A DNA stretch of 21,058 nt. Source: Methylomonas sp. (GTDB taxonomy: Bacteria; Pseudomonadota; Gammaproteobacteria; Methylococcales; Methylomonadaceae). Shown piece after piece: positions 7,370 through 14,597 of this stretch; the first letter of the stretch is position 1, and the number at the start of each line of letters is the position of its first letter. The DNA lies in assembly GCA_026989715.1 (NCBI GenBank), contig JALSIU010000142.1:1-21058 (forward strand). The letters are read 5' to 3'. The notes below the pieces were generated by a model. That model was not told where the DNA came from and did no database searches. It saw nothing but the letters and a program-made list of their open reading frames with translations. The position numbers and the translations under genes are program-made.

Positions 7370-7960
7370 ATGAATAAGCAAACAAAAGTAAGTGGCGTTA
7401 TCTTAGCGGGCGGCTTGGCGCGTCGTATGCAGCAACAAGATAAAGGCTTGGTAAATTTTAAAGAGCAGCCCATGATTAGCTATGCAATACAAGCGATTGC
7501 GCCAGTGGTTGGGGAATTGTTTATTAATGCTAATCGTAATATTGAGCAATATCAACACTTCTCATACCCTGTTATTACTGACGAAAATGCTGATTTTGCC
7601 GGGCCTTTAGCAGGTGTTGCCGCTGCATTAAATCATTGCAGCAATCAGGTACTATTAGTAATGCCTTGTGACTCGCCTTTTATGACGAGTGCAGGCTTGC
7701 AACGTTTATTAACTGAGCGCGAGCGACTGGATGCAGATATTGCCGTTGCCTTTGATGGCGAACGTATTCACCCTGTGTTTATGGTCTTAAAAGCCTCATT
7801 GCAAACCAGTCTGCAACAATACTTAGCCTCTGGAGAGCGTAAAATTGATCGCTGGTTTGACCGGCATTATTGGGTGAAAGTCGATTTAAGTGCCCATCCT
7901 GAATACTTTGCCAATATTAATACCTTGGCAGAATTAAATGAATTAGCGAATAAGGAGTGA
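7370..7960 (+). CDS. mobA: Molybdenum cofactor guanylyltransferase MobA
   Basis: A 196-residue nucleotidyltransferase that joins GMP to molybdopterin-Mo to give the MGD/bis-MGD cofactor used by DMSO-reductase-family enzymes such as formate dehydrogenase. The N-terminal GTP-binding loop LAGGLARRMQQQDKGL (residues 12-27) has the key Gly, Arg and Lys residues. ADFAGPLAGVAAAL is at 74-87, and the metal-binding PCDSPF is at 99-104 with D101. Length is typical. The ATG at 7370 is the only reasonable start, because an in-frame TGA lies at 7352. No Shine-Dalgarno precedes it, so the mRNA may be leaderless or have a very short leader. fdhD follows with coding overlap or abutment, linking it to formate dehydrogenase maturation. 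Confidence 0.95.
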   Translation: MNKQTKVSGVILAGGLARRMQQQDKGLVNFKEQPMISYAIQAIAPVVGELFINANRNIEQYQHFSYPVITDENADFAGPLAGVAAALNHCSNQVLLVMPCDSPFMTSAGLQRLLTERERLDADIAVAFDGERIHPVFMVLKASLQTSLQQYLASGERKIDRWFDRHYWVKVDLSAHPEYFANINTLAELNELANKE

Positions 7961-7962
7961 TG

Positions 7963-8769
7963 ATGCAACCGGAAATGACTGATGCAGGGTTAAGTGTCGC
8001 TAAAGCCACCATCGGTATAGATGAAACAGGGCAAGCGCGCGAAATCCAATTAGTGGGGGAACGTGCCATGACCATTTATGTGGATAAACAAGAAATTGTC
8101 ACCTTAATGACAATTGGCTCGCACCCTGAAATATTGACCTTAGGCTATTTGAAAAACCAAGGCTTTTTTGAAGAGATTGCGGAAATTAAAGTCGTGCAAG
8201 TTGATTGGGAAACCGAATCGGTCGCCGTTGTCACCGCTGGAGAAGCCAGTGATTTTTCAGAGCAAATGCAACGCCGAACCGTGACAACAGGCTGTGGACA
8301 AGGCACGGTATTTGGACGCTTAATGGAAAAGTTGCAAAAAATTCGCGTCCCAGAAAATCATGTGCGTCAATCTACTTTATATGCACTGCTGGACTCAGTG
8401 AAAGCGCATAATGAAGTGTATAAAAAGGCAGGCGCAGTGCATGGTTGTGCTTTATATGCAGGCGATCAGCTAGAATTATTTGTCGAAGACGTAGGGCGAC
8501 ACAATGCGGTTGATGCCATTGCGGGACATATGTGGCTCAATGATATTACTGGCGACAATAAGATTTTTTATACCACAGGACGCTTAACCTCGGAAATGGT
8601 CATCAAAGTCTCACAAATGGGTATTCCTATTTTACTCTCACGCTCAGGAGCCACGCAAATGGGGCTGGAAATGGCGCAACTCTCAGGCGTAACGCTTATT
8701 TCCAGGTCGCGTGGTAAGCATTTTATGGTATTGAACGGCGCGCAGAATATTGAATTTGATGCACTTTAA
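7963..8769 (+). CDS. fdhD: Formate dehydrogenase sulfurtransferase FdhD
   Basis: FdhD takes sulfur from a cysteine desulfurase and delivers it to the bis-MGD cofactor, making formate dehydrogenase active. The 268-residue protein shows the conserved core: TTGCGQGTVFG (108-118), KAGAVHGCALY (155-165), EDVGRHNAVDAIAG (175-188) and the TTGRLTSEMVIK block. The familiar FdhD motif is CXXC. Here the first cysteine is C111 but the second position is Gly (CGQG), a variant I believe occurs in some proteobacterial homologues. I chose the ATG at 7963 because AAGGAG (7952-7957) is 5 bases upstream. The ATG at 7960 and GTG at 7957 are also in frame but too close to it. The start region touches the mobA stop (7958-7960), which implies translational coupling. 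The formate dehydrogenase subunits are not in this window. Confidence 0.95.
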   Translation: MQPEMTDAGLSVAKATIGIDETGQAREIQLVGERAMTIYVDKQEIVTLMTIGSHPEILTLGYLKNQGFFEEIAEIKVVQVDWETESVAVVTAGEASDFSEQMQRRTVTTGCGQGTVFGRLMEKLQKIRVPENHVRQSTLYALLDSVKAHNEVYKKAGAVHGCALYAGDQLELFVEDVGRHNAVDAIAGHMWLNDITGDNKIFYTTGRLTSEMVIKVSQMGIPILLSRSGATQMGLEMAQLSGVTLISRSRGKHFMVLNGAQNIEFDAL

Positions 8770-8996
8770 GCCATTTTTCTAATAGAGACAAATTTATTTG
8801 CAGGTGTCAATTCCATTTCAAAATAGCCATTTATGCCATCATGTGTAAGGAATGGTTTGATATTTTGCGCAGGGAAGGCAATGCGGCGGCCATCATCCGC
8901 TACGGTGATGATATTGTTAGCCAGTCCTTGATAGACTTTTAGGTATTGCTCAGCTGACAAGTGCAGTTGAAAGCGGATGGTTTGATTGGTGGCCAT
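8766..8996 (-). CDS. DUF2835 family small protein
   Basis: A 76-residue protein that matches my memory of DUF2835: an RFQLHLSAEQYLKVYQG start, DDGRRIAFPAQNIKPF in the middle and HDGINGYFEME towards the end. The family is small, cytosolic and of unknown function, common in gammaproteobacteria. It begins 9 bases after the glnD stop on the same strand, so it is the last gene of the map-glnD operon. Its stop codon overlaps that of the convergent fdhD (8766-8769), leaving no room for a terminator between them. A GAAGGG purine run about 12 bases before the ATG may serve as ribosome binding site. Confidence 0.85.
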   Translation of the reverse strand: MATNQTIRFQLHLSAEQYLKVYQGLANNIITVADDGRRIAFPAQNIKPFLTHDGINGYFEMELTPANKFVSIRKMA

Positions 8997-9005
8997 AAGA
9001 TTATT

Positions 9006-11609
9006 TTACCCTTCTGTTAGGGTTTGTTGCAGTTGTTCAATAAAATGTTGTTGCTGTTCGGTGTTGATAAGCTGTTTGTCCTGCGTGGTGAGAAAAAACA
9101 TATCTTCGGCGCGACTGCCAATCGTTGTGATTTTTGCACTGACGATATTAAAATGATGTTCCCTAAATATTTTACCGATTTTGGCTAATAGGCCGGGGTG
9201 GTCGGTAGTGACTAATTCCAGAATATTGTAGCGTCCTTGAGGGTCGTCATGAAAATAGACTTGGGTGCGAATAGGGAAATGGATGGCTTGGCGAGATTGG
9301 TGGTGTAGGTTTTTTTGCGGCAATTTGTGTGCGGAACTAAGGTGTTGCTTGATAATGGCACAGATATGCACTTCTCTACCTAAGTCGCTAATAGGTGTGC
9401 CAGATTGTTCTAGTACTTGAAAACTGTTGAGTGTGTATTGGTCTTTGGCGGTAATAATGCGTGCATCTAAGATGGTAAGTCCTAGGTTGTCAAGTGCCGA
9501 TGTTGTGCGGGAAAAGATAAAGTCTTCACGATTATGATGGGCATAGATAAAAATTTCGGCACTGCCGCGCTGGTTTTGTGGGCGTAACAAAATCAGCGGT
9601 AAACTTTTATCTGTTGCGGCATGGATGGCAAGCGTATGCCAGACGATTTCATCAGGGTAATAGCGCAAAAAATAATCGGGGCTAATATGTTGCCATGCCG
9701 TTGCGATATTATTGCTAGAGAGTCCTTTTTGCAAGAGTTCTTGGCGTGCTTCTGCTTGTGTTTGCTTGATGGTGTCTTGTTGCTTGACTGGGTTTTCTAG
9801 ACCACGCCTTAGGGCGTTGAGTGCTGAAATATACAGTTCTTTTAGCAGAGAATCTTTCCATGATGTCCACAGTTTTGGGTTGGTGGCGCGAATATCGGCA
9901 ACAGTGAGCAAATAGAGGTAATTTAGGTATTCTGCATTGCCCACTTGCGCGGCAAATTCGTGAATGACATCCGGGTCGCTAATATCTTTGTGTTGTGCCG
10001 TTGAAGACATGATTAAATGATTTTTGACCAGCCAAGTAATCAGTTTGGTGTTGTGTTCTGATATTTTATGGTCAATGCAAAACTGCTGCACAATGACCGC
10101 GCCGAGTTCTGAATGGCTGCCAGGTTTGCCTTTGGCAATATCGTGGAATAGGGCGGCAATATATAAGATATAGGGTTTGGAGATTAGCAGAAAAATATCA
10201 TTGCAAAAGGGGAGTTCTTTGTTATGTTTGACTAAGGCAAAGCGGCGTAAATTGCGGATAACAAATAAAGTGTGTTCATCTACCGTGTAAATATGAAATA
10301 AATCATATTGCATACGTGCGACAATATTTGCAAAGCTGGGCAGGTAAGCGGCTAATACCCCGTAGCGATTCATTAAGCGTAAAACACGGTTAATGGTATG
10401 CGGTTGGCGCAGTATTTCGATAAAGAGTTGCCGAGCTAGTGGGTCTTGGCGAAATTGCGCGTTGATGTGGTGTAAATTGCTACGAATCAGGCGGATGGTT
10501 GTTGCTCTAACGCCTTTGAGGCTGGGGATTTTTTGTAGCAGTAAGAACAGCTCTAAAATAGCACGCGGGTGTGTTTGGAAGATATTGACGCTTTTGGCGG
10601 CAATATAACCTGCAATACTGTCGAACTTGTCATTAATAACTTGTATTTTATAGGTTTTTTCGTCATGAGGTAGGCAGTGCTCATCAAATGACTGTAATAA
10701 TGTCTCATTAAGCCTTTCGAGTTGCATCACTGTGCGGAAGTAGTGTTGCATGAATTGCTCTATATCGGCATTATTTTGATGCTCGGTAAAGCCAAAGAAA
10801 GCAGCTAAATCGCGCTGATAATCAAAGAGTAGTCTGTCTTCACAGCGATTAGCTTGTAAATGCAGGGCAAAGCGAATTTTCCATAAGAGTTCTTGGGCGG
10901 CAAATAATTCATCATATTCTGCTTGTGGTAGGAGTTTATAGTGAATCAGTTCGTGTAGGGTGTTGGCGTTGTAGTGATATTTAAATATCCAGCCAATTAC
11001 TTGAATATCGCGTAGGCCGCCGGGGTTTTCTTTTAGATTGGGTTCTAGGTTATAAGCCGTGTCGTTAAATTTATGGTAGCGTTGGCTTTGCTCTTCGCGT
11101 TTGGCGCGATAGAAGTCTTCTGATGCCCACAGTTGGTGGTCTCCAATTAATGTATTGAGTTCTGTTGCGATGGCTGGGTTGCCGATAATGAAGCGCGATT
11201 CCAGTAAATTGGTCATAATAGTTTGGTCATCGCGTGCGGCCTGAATACATTCGGCACTACTGCGTACGCTTAAGCCTAGTTTTAGACCGGTATCCCAAAG
11301 TGCTGTGCATAATTGCTCAAGTTGTTGCTTATCGGCATCGCGCGTGTCGTTGTCGAAGAGTATGAGAATATCGACATCGGAATATGGGAACATTTCTTGG
11401 CGGCCATAACCTCCTACGGCAATTATGGCAAAATGCTCGCTGGCTTGTTGAATGTATTGTTGCCAAAGAATACACAGTAGTTTATCGGTAAAATTAGATT
11501 TTGCGTGCAAAAAATCCTGAATGGGTTTGTTAGGTGAGAAGCTGTTTTTTAGAGAGTCATTGTGCTGTTTTATGGCTTGCTTGATGCGTAGTATGTTAGC
11601 GGTGTTCAT
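9006..11609 (-). CDS. glnD: Bifunctional uridylyltransferase/uridylyl-removing enzyme GlnD
   Basis: GlnD senses glutamine and adds or removes UMP on PII proteins (GlnB/GlnK), setting glutamine synthetase activity and Ntr gene expression. The 867 residues carry all expected domains. The nucleotidyltransferase has GGYGR at 66-70 and SDVD at 77-80, with D78 and D80 as metal ligands. A helical linker containing ENPGGLRDIQ follows at 194-203. The HD hydrolase has H446, H489/D490 and D572. Two C-terminal ACT domains lie at about 684-750 and 796-865, the second with DHPGLLAKIGK. These ACT domains bind glutamine. The ATG overlaps the map stop by four bases (ATGA), so translation is coupled to map. 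Length is close to the roughly 890 of the E. coli enzyme, with no sign of damage. Confidence 0.98.
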   Translation of the reverse strand: MNTANILRIKQAIKQHNDSLKNSFSPNKPIQDFLHAKSNFTDKLLCILWQQYIQQASEHFAIIAVGGYGRQEMFPYSDVDILILFDNDTRDADKQQLEQLCTALWDTGLKLGLSVRSSAECIQAARDDQTIMTNLLESRFIIGNPAIATELNTLIGDHQLWASEDFYRAKREEQSQRYHKFNDTAYNLEPNLKENPGGLRDIQVIGWIFKYHYNANTLHELIHYKLLPQAEYDELFAAQELLWKIRFALHLQANRCEDRLLFDYQRDLAAFFGFTEHQNNADIEQFMQHYFRTVMQLERLNETLLQSFDEHCLPHDEKTYKIQVINDKFDSIAGYIAAKSVNIFQTHPRAILELFLLLQKIPSLKGVRATTIRLIRSNLHHINAQFRQDPLARQLFIEILRQPHTINRVLRLMNRYGVLAAYLPSFANIVARMQYDLFHIYTVDEHTLFVIRNLRRFALVKHNKELPFCNDIFLLISKPYILYIAALFHDIAKGKPGSHSELGAVIVQQFCIDHKISEHNTKLITWLVKNHLIMSSTAQHKDISDPDVIHEFAAQVGNAEYLNYLYLLTVADIRATNPKLWTSWKDSLLKELYISALNALRRGLENPVKQQDTIKQTQAEARQELLQKGLSSNNIATAWQHISPDYFLRYYPDEIVWHTLAIHAATDKSLPLILLRPQNQRGSAEIFIYAHHNREDFIFSRTTSALDNLGLTILDARIITAKDQYTLNSFQVLEQSGTPISDLGREVHICAIIKQHLSSAHKLPQKNLHHQSRQAIHFPIRTQVYFHDDPQGRYNILELVTTDHPGLLAKIGKIFREHHFNIVSAKITTIGSRAEDMFFLTTQDKQLINTEQQQHFIEQLQQTLTEG

Positions 11610-12370
11610 TGTTCTTCTTGGCGTAAGGTCAGAACCTCATGACCGGTCCCAGTGACTAAAATAGTGTGTTCCCATTGTGCAGAGAGTGAGCGGTCTTTTG
11701 TGACGGCAGTCCAGCCATCTTTTAGCACTTTAATATTACGTTTACCAATATTAATCATTGGTTCAATGGTTAAAATCATGCCTGCTTCCAGTGTCGCGCC
11801 TTCGCCGCGTTTACCGTAATGTAATACTTGCGGTTCTTCGTGAAATTTATTGCCAATGCCGTGGCCACAAAATTCGCGCACAACGGAGTAACGGTTGGAT
11901 TCTGCATGTTTTTGAATGACATAACCTATATCACCTAGAGTACAGCCCGGTTTAACTTCGGCAATGGCCAGCATCAGGCATTCCCGAGTAATGCTGCACA
12001 GGCGTTTGGCATGTGGGCTGACTTCACCAACGTAGAACATTTTGCTGGTATCGCCATGGTAATCATTTTTTATCACGGTAATATCAACATTGATGATGTC
12101 GCCTTTCTTTAATTTTTTGTCATTGGGAATGCCATGACAGACTGTATGGTTGATAGAGGTGCAAATAGATTTTGGAAAGCCGCGATAGTTCAGTGGGGCT
12201 GGAATGGCGTGTTGTACATCCACAATATAATCATGGCAAAGCTTGTCGATTTCGTTGGTGGTAATGCCGGGGATGATATAAGGCTCAATAAATTCCAATA
12301 CGTCTGCGGCAAGCTTGCCTGCAATGCGCATTTTTTCGATTTCGTTGGCACTTTTTATAATGATGGACAT
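11606..12370 (-). CDS. map: Methionine aminopeptidase, type I
   Basis: Removes the initiator methionine from new proteins after deformylation. The 254-residue protein has the pita-bread fold motifs and metal ligands: the pair of aspartates in INVDITVIKNDYHGDTS, the histidine in CGHGIGNKFHEEP, the glutamate in GMILTIEPM and the last glutamate in AQWEHTILVT. There is no N-terminal zinc-finger extension, as expected for the short bacterial type Ia enzyme. It is the first gene of the minus-strand map-glnD-DUF2835 operon and is divergent from rpsB, which is the usual gammaproteobacterial layout. No strong Shine-Dalgarno is seen before the ATG at 12370, but the start aligns with family members. Confidence 0.98.
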   Translation of the reverse strand: MSIIIKSANEIEKMRIAGKLAADVLEFIEPYIIPGITTNEIDKLCHDYIVDVQHAIPAPLNYRGFPKSICTSINHTVCHGIPNDKKLKKGDIINVDITVIKNDYHGDTSKMFYVGEVSPHAKRLCSITRECLMLAIAEVKPGCTLGDIGYVIQKHAESNRYSVVREFCGHGIGNKFHEEPQVLHYGKRGEGATLEAGMILTIEPMINIGKRNIKVLKDGWTAVTKDRSLSAQWEHTILVTGTGHEVLTLRQEEQ

Positions 12371-12407
12371 AGCGGAGTTGGTCGTTTGTAGTCATATTGA
12401 TATTTAA

Positions 12408-12416
12408 ATTTTAACA
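12408..12416 (-). promoter_or_regulatory. Candidate extended -10 promoter of map-glnD
   Basis: Reading the minus strand, TGTTAAAAT gives an extended -10 element (TGn followed by TAAAAT). It would start transcription about 30 bases before the map ATG. No good -35 is present at the expected distance, which an extended -10 can tolerate. Position is sensible but the evidence is a short motif only. Confidence 0.4.
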
Positions 12417-12425
12417 GACTTTTCA

Positions 12426-12454
12426 TTGTTGTAGGAATATAAATATGGTATAAA
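12426..12454 (+). promoter_or_regulatory. Promoter of the rpsB operon
   Basis: TTGTTG at 12426-12431 serves as the -35 box. After 17 bases, TATAAA at 12449-12454 is the -10, with TGG directly before it forming an extended -10. Transcription would begin near 12461, leaving a leader of about 135 bases in front of rpsB. Confidence 0.65.
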
Positions 12455-12498
12455 GATAAGTTCATTTAATAAAACTCACATCTATCGTCACAGTTGGT

Positions 12499-12573
12499 AG
12501 GGTGCCGATTTTTTAAATTGGTTTCCAATTGGGGTAGGTGGTGGCGTAACCCTTTCGGATGCATAATCCGAAA
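12499..12573 (+). promoter_or_regulatory. Structured rpsB leader, candidate S2 autoregulatory element
   Basis: The leader folds by eye into two units. The outer stem pairs AGGGT (12499-12503) with ACCCT (12549-12553) and GCC (12504-12506) with GGC (12543-12545), with a GTA bulge. Inside it is the hairpin AATTGG/CCAATT with loop TTT (12516-12530). Next comes the hairpin TTTCGGAT/ATCCGAAA with loop GCATA (12553-12573), ending 12 bases before the GGAGA ribosome binding site; one base at the junction can be used by only one stem. In E. coli, free S2 represses rpsB-tsf through a conserved structured 5' UTR. The same role here is an inference from position and structure. Confidence 0.6.
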
Positions 12574-12595
12574 ATTATATATCTTGGAGAAAAGA

Positions 12596-13342
12596 ATGGC
12601 CGCAGTATCAATGCGTCAAATGTTGGAAGCCGGTGTTCACTTTGGACATCAAACTCGTTATTGGAACCCGCAAATGGCACCTTATATTTTTGGTGCACGT
12701 AGTAAAATTCATATTATTAACTTGGAAAAAACACTACCATTGTTTAATGATGCGATGAACTACATCGGACAAATGACGGCAAATAAAGGTAATATTTTAT
12801 TTGTAGGAACTAAAAAATCTGCGCGTAAAGTCGTGGCTGAGCAAGCGGCACGTTGCGGTATGCCGTATGTTAATCATCGCTGGTTAGGCGGAATGCTGAC
12901 TAACTTTAAAACGATTAAAAAATCAATTAATCGTTTAAAAGAGTTAGAAGCGATGAAAGCGGATGGTTCGCTTGCGCAAAAATTCAGTAAAAAAGAAGCA
13001 TTGGGCATGGAACGCGAAATGGAAAAACTGGAGCGTAGCTTGGGTGGTATTAAAGATATGCGCGGTATTCCTGATGCGATTTTTTTGCTGGATGTCGGTT
13101 ATGAAAAAAATGCATTGAGTGAAGCCCAAAAATTAGGTATTCCGGTAGTTGGGGTTGTGGATACAAACAACTCTCCTAAAGATGTTGATTATGTTATTCC
13201 GGGGAATGATGATTCAATTCGTGCGGTTTCTTTATATGCTGAAACCGCTGCGACTGCAATCTTAGAAGCAAAAGCTGCGCGTTTAGATGTGGCTGCAAAA
13301 TCTGATGAGTTTGTGGAAGAAGAAGCCCCTAGCGCGGAATAA
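12596..13342 (+). CDS. rpsB: 30S ribosomal protein S2
   Basis: S2 binds the 30S subunit late in assembly and is needed for S1 to dock. The 248-residue product begins MAAVSMRQMLEAGVHFGHQT, which is the typical S2 start, and continues with GARSKIHIINLEKT, GTKKSARKVV, HRWLGGMLTNFKT and VVGVVDTNNSPKDVDYVIPG. The frame is open further upstream to 12494, but the ATG at 12596 is preceded by GGAGA 5 bases away and matches family length (E. coli 241). The upstream sequence is the structured leader, so I reject the longer form. The C-terminus is acidic (EFVEEEAPSAE), as is common. It heads the large plus-strand cluster. Confidence 0.99.
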   Translation: MAAVSMRQMLEAGVHFGHQTRYWNPQMAPYIFGARSKIHIINLEKTLPLFNDAMNYIGQMTANKGNILFVGTKKSARKVVAEQAARCGMPYVNHRWLGGMLTNFKTIKKSINRLKELEAMKADGSLAQKFSKKEALGMEREMEKLERSLGGIKDMRGIPDAIFLLDVGYEKNALSEAQKLGIPVVGVVDTNNSPKDVDYVIPGNDDSIRAVSLYAETAATAILEAKAARLDVAAKSDEFVEEEAPSAE

Positions 13343-13374
13343 GTTTTTACTTAAATTTTGACGCATAAACGGCA

Positions 13375-13403
13375 TTGACAACTAGATTGATAGTTGGATG
13401 TTT
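13375..13403 (+). promoter_or_regulatory. Possible weak tsf promoter
   Basis: A perfect -35 box TTGACA lies at 13375-13380. The -10 position 17 bases later holds only ATGTTT (13398-13403), a poor match. The interval also contains the inverted repeat CAACTA/TAGTTG (13379-13384 and 13391-13396). Transcripts from here would run straight into the terminator at 13408, so a functional role is doubtful. Confidence 0.25.
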
Positions 13404-13407
13404 TTGG

Positions 13408-13431
13408 ACGCCTCCATTCGGGGGCGTTTTT
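13408..13431 (+). terminator. Attenuator/terminator between rpsB and tsf
   Basis: The stem ACGCCTCC/GGGGGCGT (one G-T wobble) has loop ATTC (13416-13419) and is followed by a T run to 13431. It has the form of an intrinsic terminator. Because tsf starts only 32 bases later with no strong promoter, it probably acts as a partial terminator that lowers tsf relative to rpsB. Confidence 0.85.
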
Positions 13432-13463
13432 ATAGAATTAAAGAAAAGTAAGGTATTAAAAGC

Positions 13464-14342
13464 ATGAGTATTTCTGCTGCAATGGTTAAAGAACTCCGTG
13501 GAAGAACGGGTTCAGGCATGATGGAATGTAAAAAAGCGTTGGCTGCGGCTGACGGTGATATGGAGTTGGCAATTGAAAACATGCGTAAAGCAGGTTTGGC
13601 AAAAGCAGATAAAAAATCAGGGCGTATTGCGGCTGAAGGGCGTGTTGCTGTTGCCCAAAGTGCAGATACTAAAAATGCAGTGATTATTGATATTAACTGT
13701 GAAACTGATTTTGTTGCCAAAGGCGATACGTTTAAAGACTTTGTGAATGCTGCTGCAGAGGCAATTTTGGCAGCAGATGTTAGCACGGTTGATGAGGCGT
13801 ATGAGTTGAAATTGGCTGATGGTAAAACCATTGATGAAACACGTCGTGGTTTGATTGCTAAATTAGGTGAAAATATCAGCTTAAGACGTTTTCAACGGGT
13901 TGCAAGCGAAGGCGGTACAGGGTTTTACTTGCACGGTGAGAAAATCGGTGTATTAGTTGATTTAGCGAAAGCAGATGATGCACTGGCTAAAGATGTGGCT
14001 ATGCATATTGCAGCTAGCAAACCGGTTTGTGTTTCTGAGGCGGATGTTGATCCTGCATTGGTTGAAAAAGAGAAAGCTATTTTTGTTGCTCAAGCTGAAG
14101 AAAGTGGTAAGCCTGCTGAAATTATTGAAAAAATGATTGGTGGACGTATCAGAAAATTCTTGGCTGAAATTACACTGGAAGGCCAAGCATTTGTTAAGGA
14201 TGATAAAGTGACCGTTGGCAAACTGGTCGCAGGGAAAGATAATAAAGTCATTCGCTTTATTCGCTTAGAAGTGGGTGAAGGGATTGAAAAGGATGAAGGT
14301 GATTTTGCATCAGAAGTTATGGCGCAAATTAACGCTGTATAG
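13464..14342 (+). CDS. tsf: Elongation factor Ts
   Basis: EF-Ts is the nucleotide exchange factor that regenerates EF-Tu-GTP from EF-Tu-GDP. The 292-residue product has the N-terminal UBA-like domain with the signature ELRGRTGSGMMECKKAL, then the core with INCETDFVAKGDTF and the MHIAASKPVCV segment that contacts EF-Tu. The C-terminal part (KFLAEITLEGQAFVKD) completes the usual domain set. Length is close to the E. coli 283. A TAAGG sequence ends 10 bases before the ATG. It follows rpsB across a terminator-like hairpin and is itself followed by a strong hairpin, so it may be the end of the rpsB-tsf unit. Confidence 0.99.
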   Translation: MSISAAMVKELRGRTGSGMMECKKALAAADGDMELAIENMRKAGLAKADKKSGRIAAEGRVAVAQSADTKNAVIIDINCETDFVAKGDTFKDFVNAAAEAILAADVSTVDEAYELKLADGKTIDETRRGLIAKLGENISLRRFQRVASEGGTGFYLHGEKIGVLVDLAKADDALAKDVAMHIAASKPVCVSEADVDPALVEKEKAIFVAQAEESGKPAEIIEKMIGGRIRKFLAEITLEGQAFVKDDKVTVGKLVAGKDNKVIRFIRLEVGEGIEKDEGDFASEVMAQINAV

Positions 14343-14354
14343 GCTGGTCTGAAT

Positions 14355-14388
14355 AAAACTTTCAGCAATTTTTATTGCTGAAAGTTTT
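14355..14388. terminator. Strong perfect hairpin after tsf, probable terminator
   Basis: A 14-bp perfect stem, AAAACTTTCAGCAA (14355-14368) with TTGCTGAAAGTTTT (14375-14388), closes a TTTTTA loop. It lies 12 bases after the tsf stop. The stem ends in TTTT opposite AAAA, so it could act in both directions. The T run is short, so efficiency is uncertain. Confidence 0.7.
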
Positions 14389-14397
14389 GCCTAAATT

Positions 14398-14432
14398 GTA
14401 TATTTCACGCACTCATACTGCGTGAAATATAC
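14398..14432. repeat. Second perfect inverted repeat in the tsf-pyrH gap
   Basis: GTATATTTCACGCA (14398-14411) is perfectly complementary to TGCGTGAAATATAC (14419-14432) around a 7-base loop, CTCATAC. It begins 9 bases after the first hairpin, shares no sequence with it and has no T run, so it is not a second standard terminator. It may be a dispersed palindromic repeat, a protein-binding dyad or an RNA stabiliser. AGGAGGT follows 10 bases later. The rest of the gap to 14597 holds the small inverted repeat ATGCAA/TTGCAT (14512-14533) and two copies of GATATAGT (14477 and 14554). I see no convincing pyrH promoter. Confidence 0.75.
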
Positions 14433-14597
14433 GTTTGAGTAGAGGAGGTTCTTGGCTGGTTGGTGTTGTGAATGCAGATATAGTTTTCACGACTTTTTAG
14501 TGGCTGTAACGATGCAATTAAATACCTTTGCATTAGCTGGTATTGGCATGGTCGATATAGTGACATTTTTATCATTAACTTTAGAGAGATAGTATTT

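Noticed and set aside
12494..12595. Upstream in-frame extension of rpsB by 34 codons
   Set aside because: The ATG at 12596 has a good ribosome binding site and gives the standard S2 N-terminus; the extension covers the structured leader.
13430..13831. 133-codon minus-strand frame opposite tsf
   Set aside because: It lies wholly antisense to a strongly conserved gene, has no family features, and reflects the Ala- and Lys-rich codons of tsf read backwards.
14543..14571. pyrH promoter with TTGGCA as -35
   Set aside because: The -10 position holds only a T run ending in A; the match is too weak to call.
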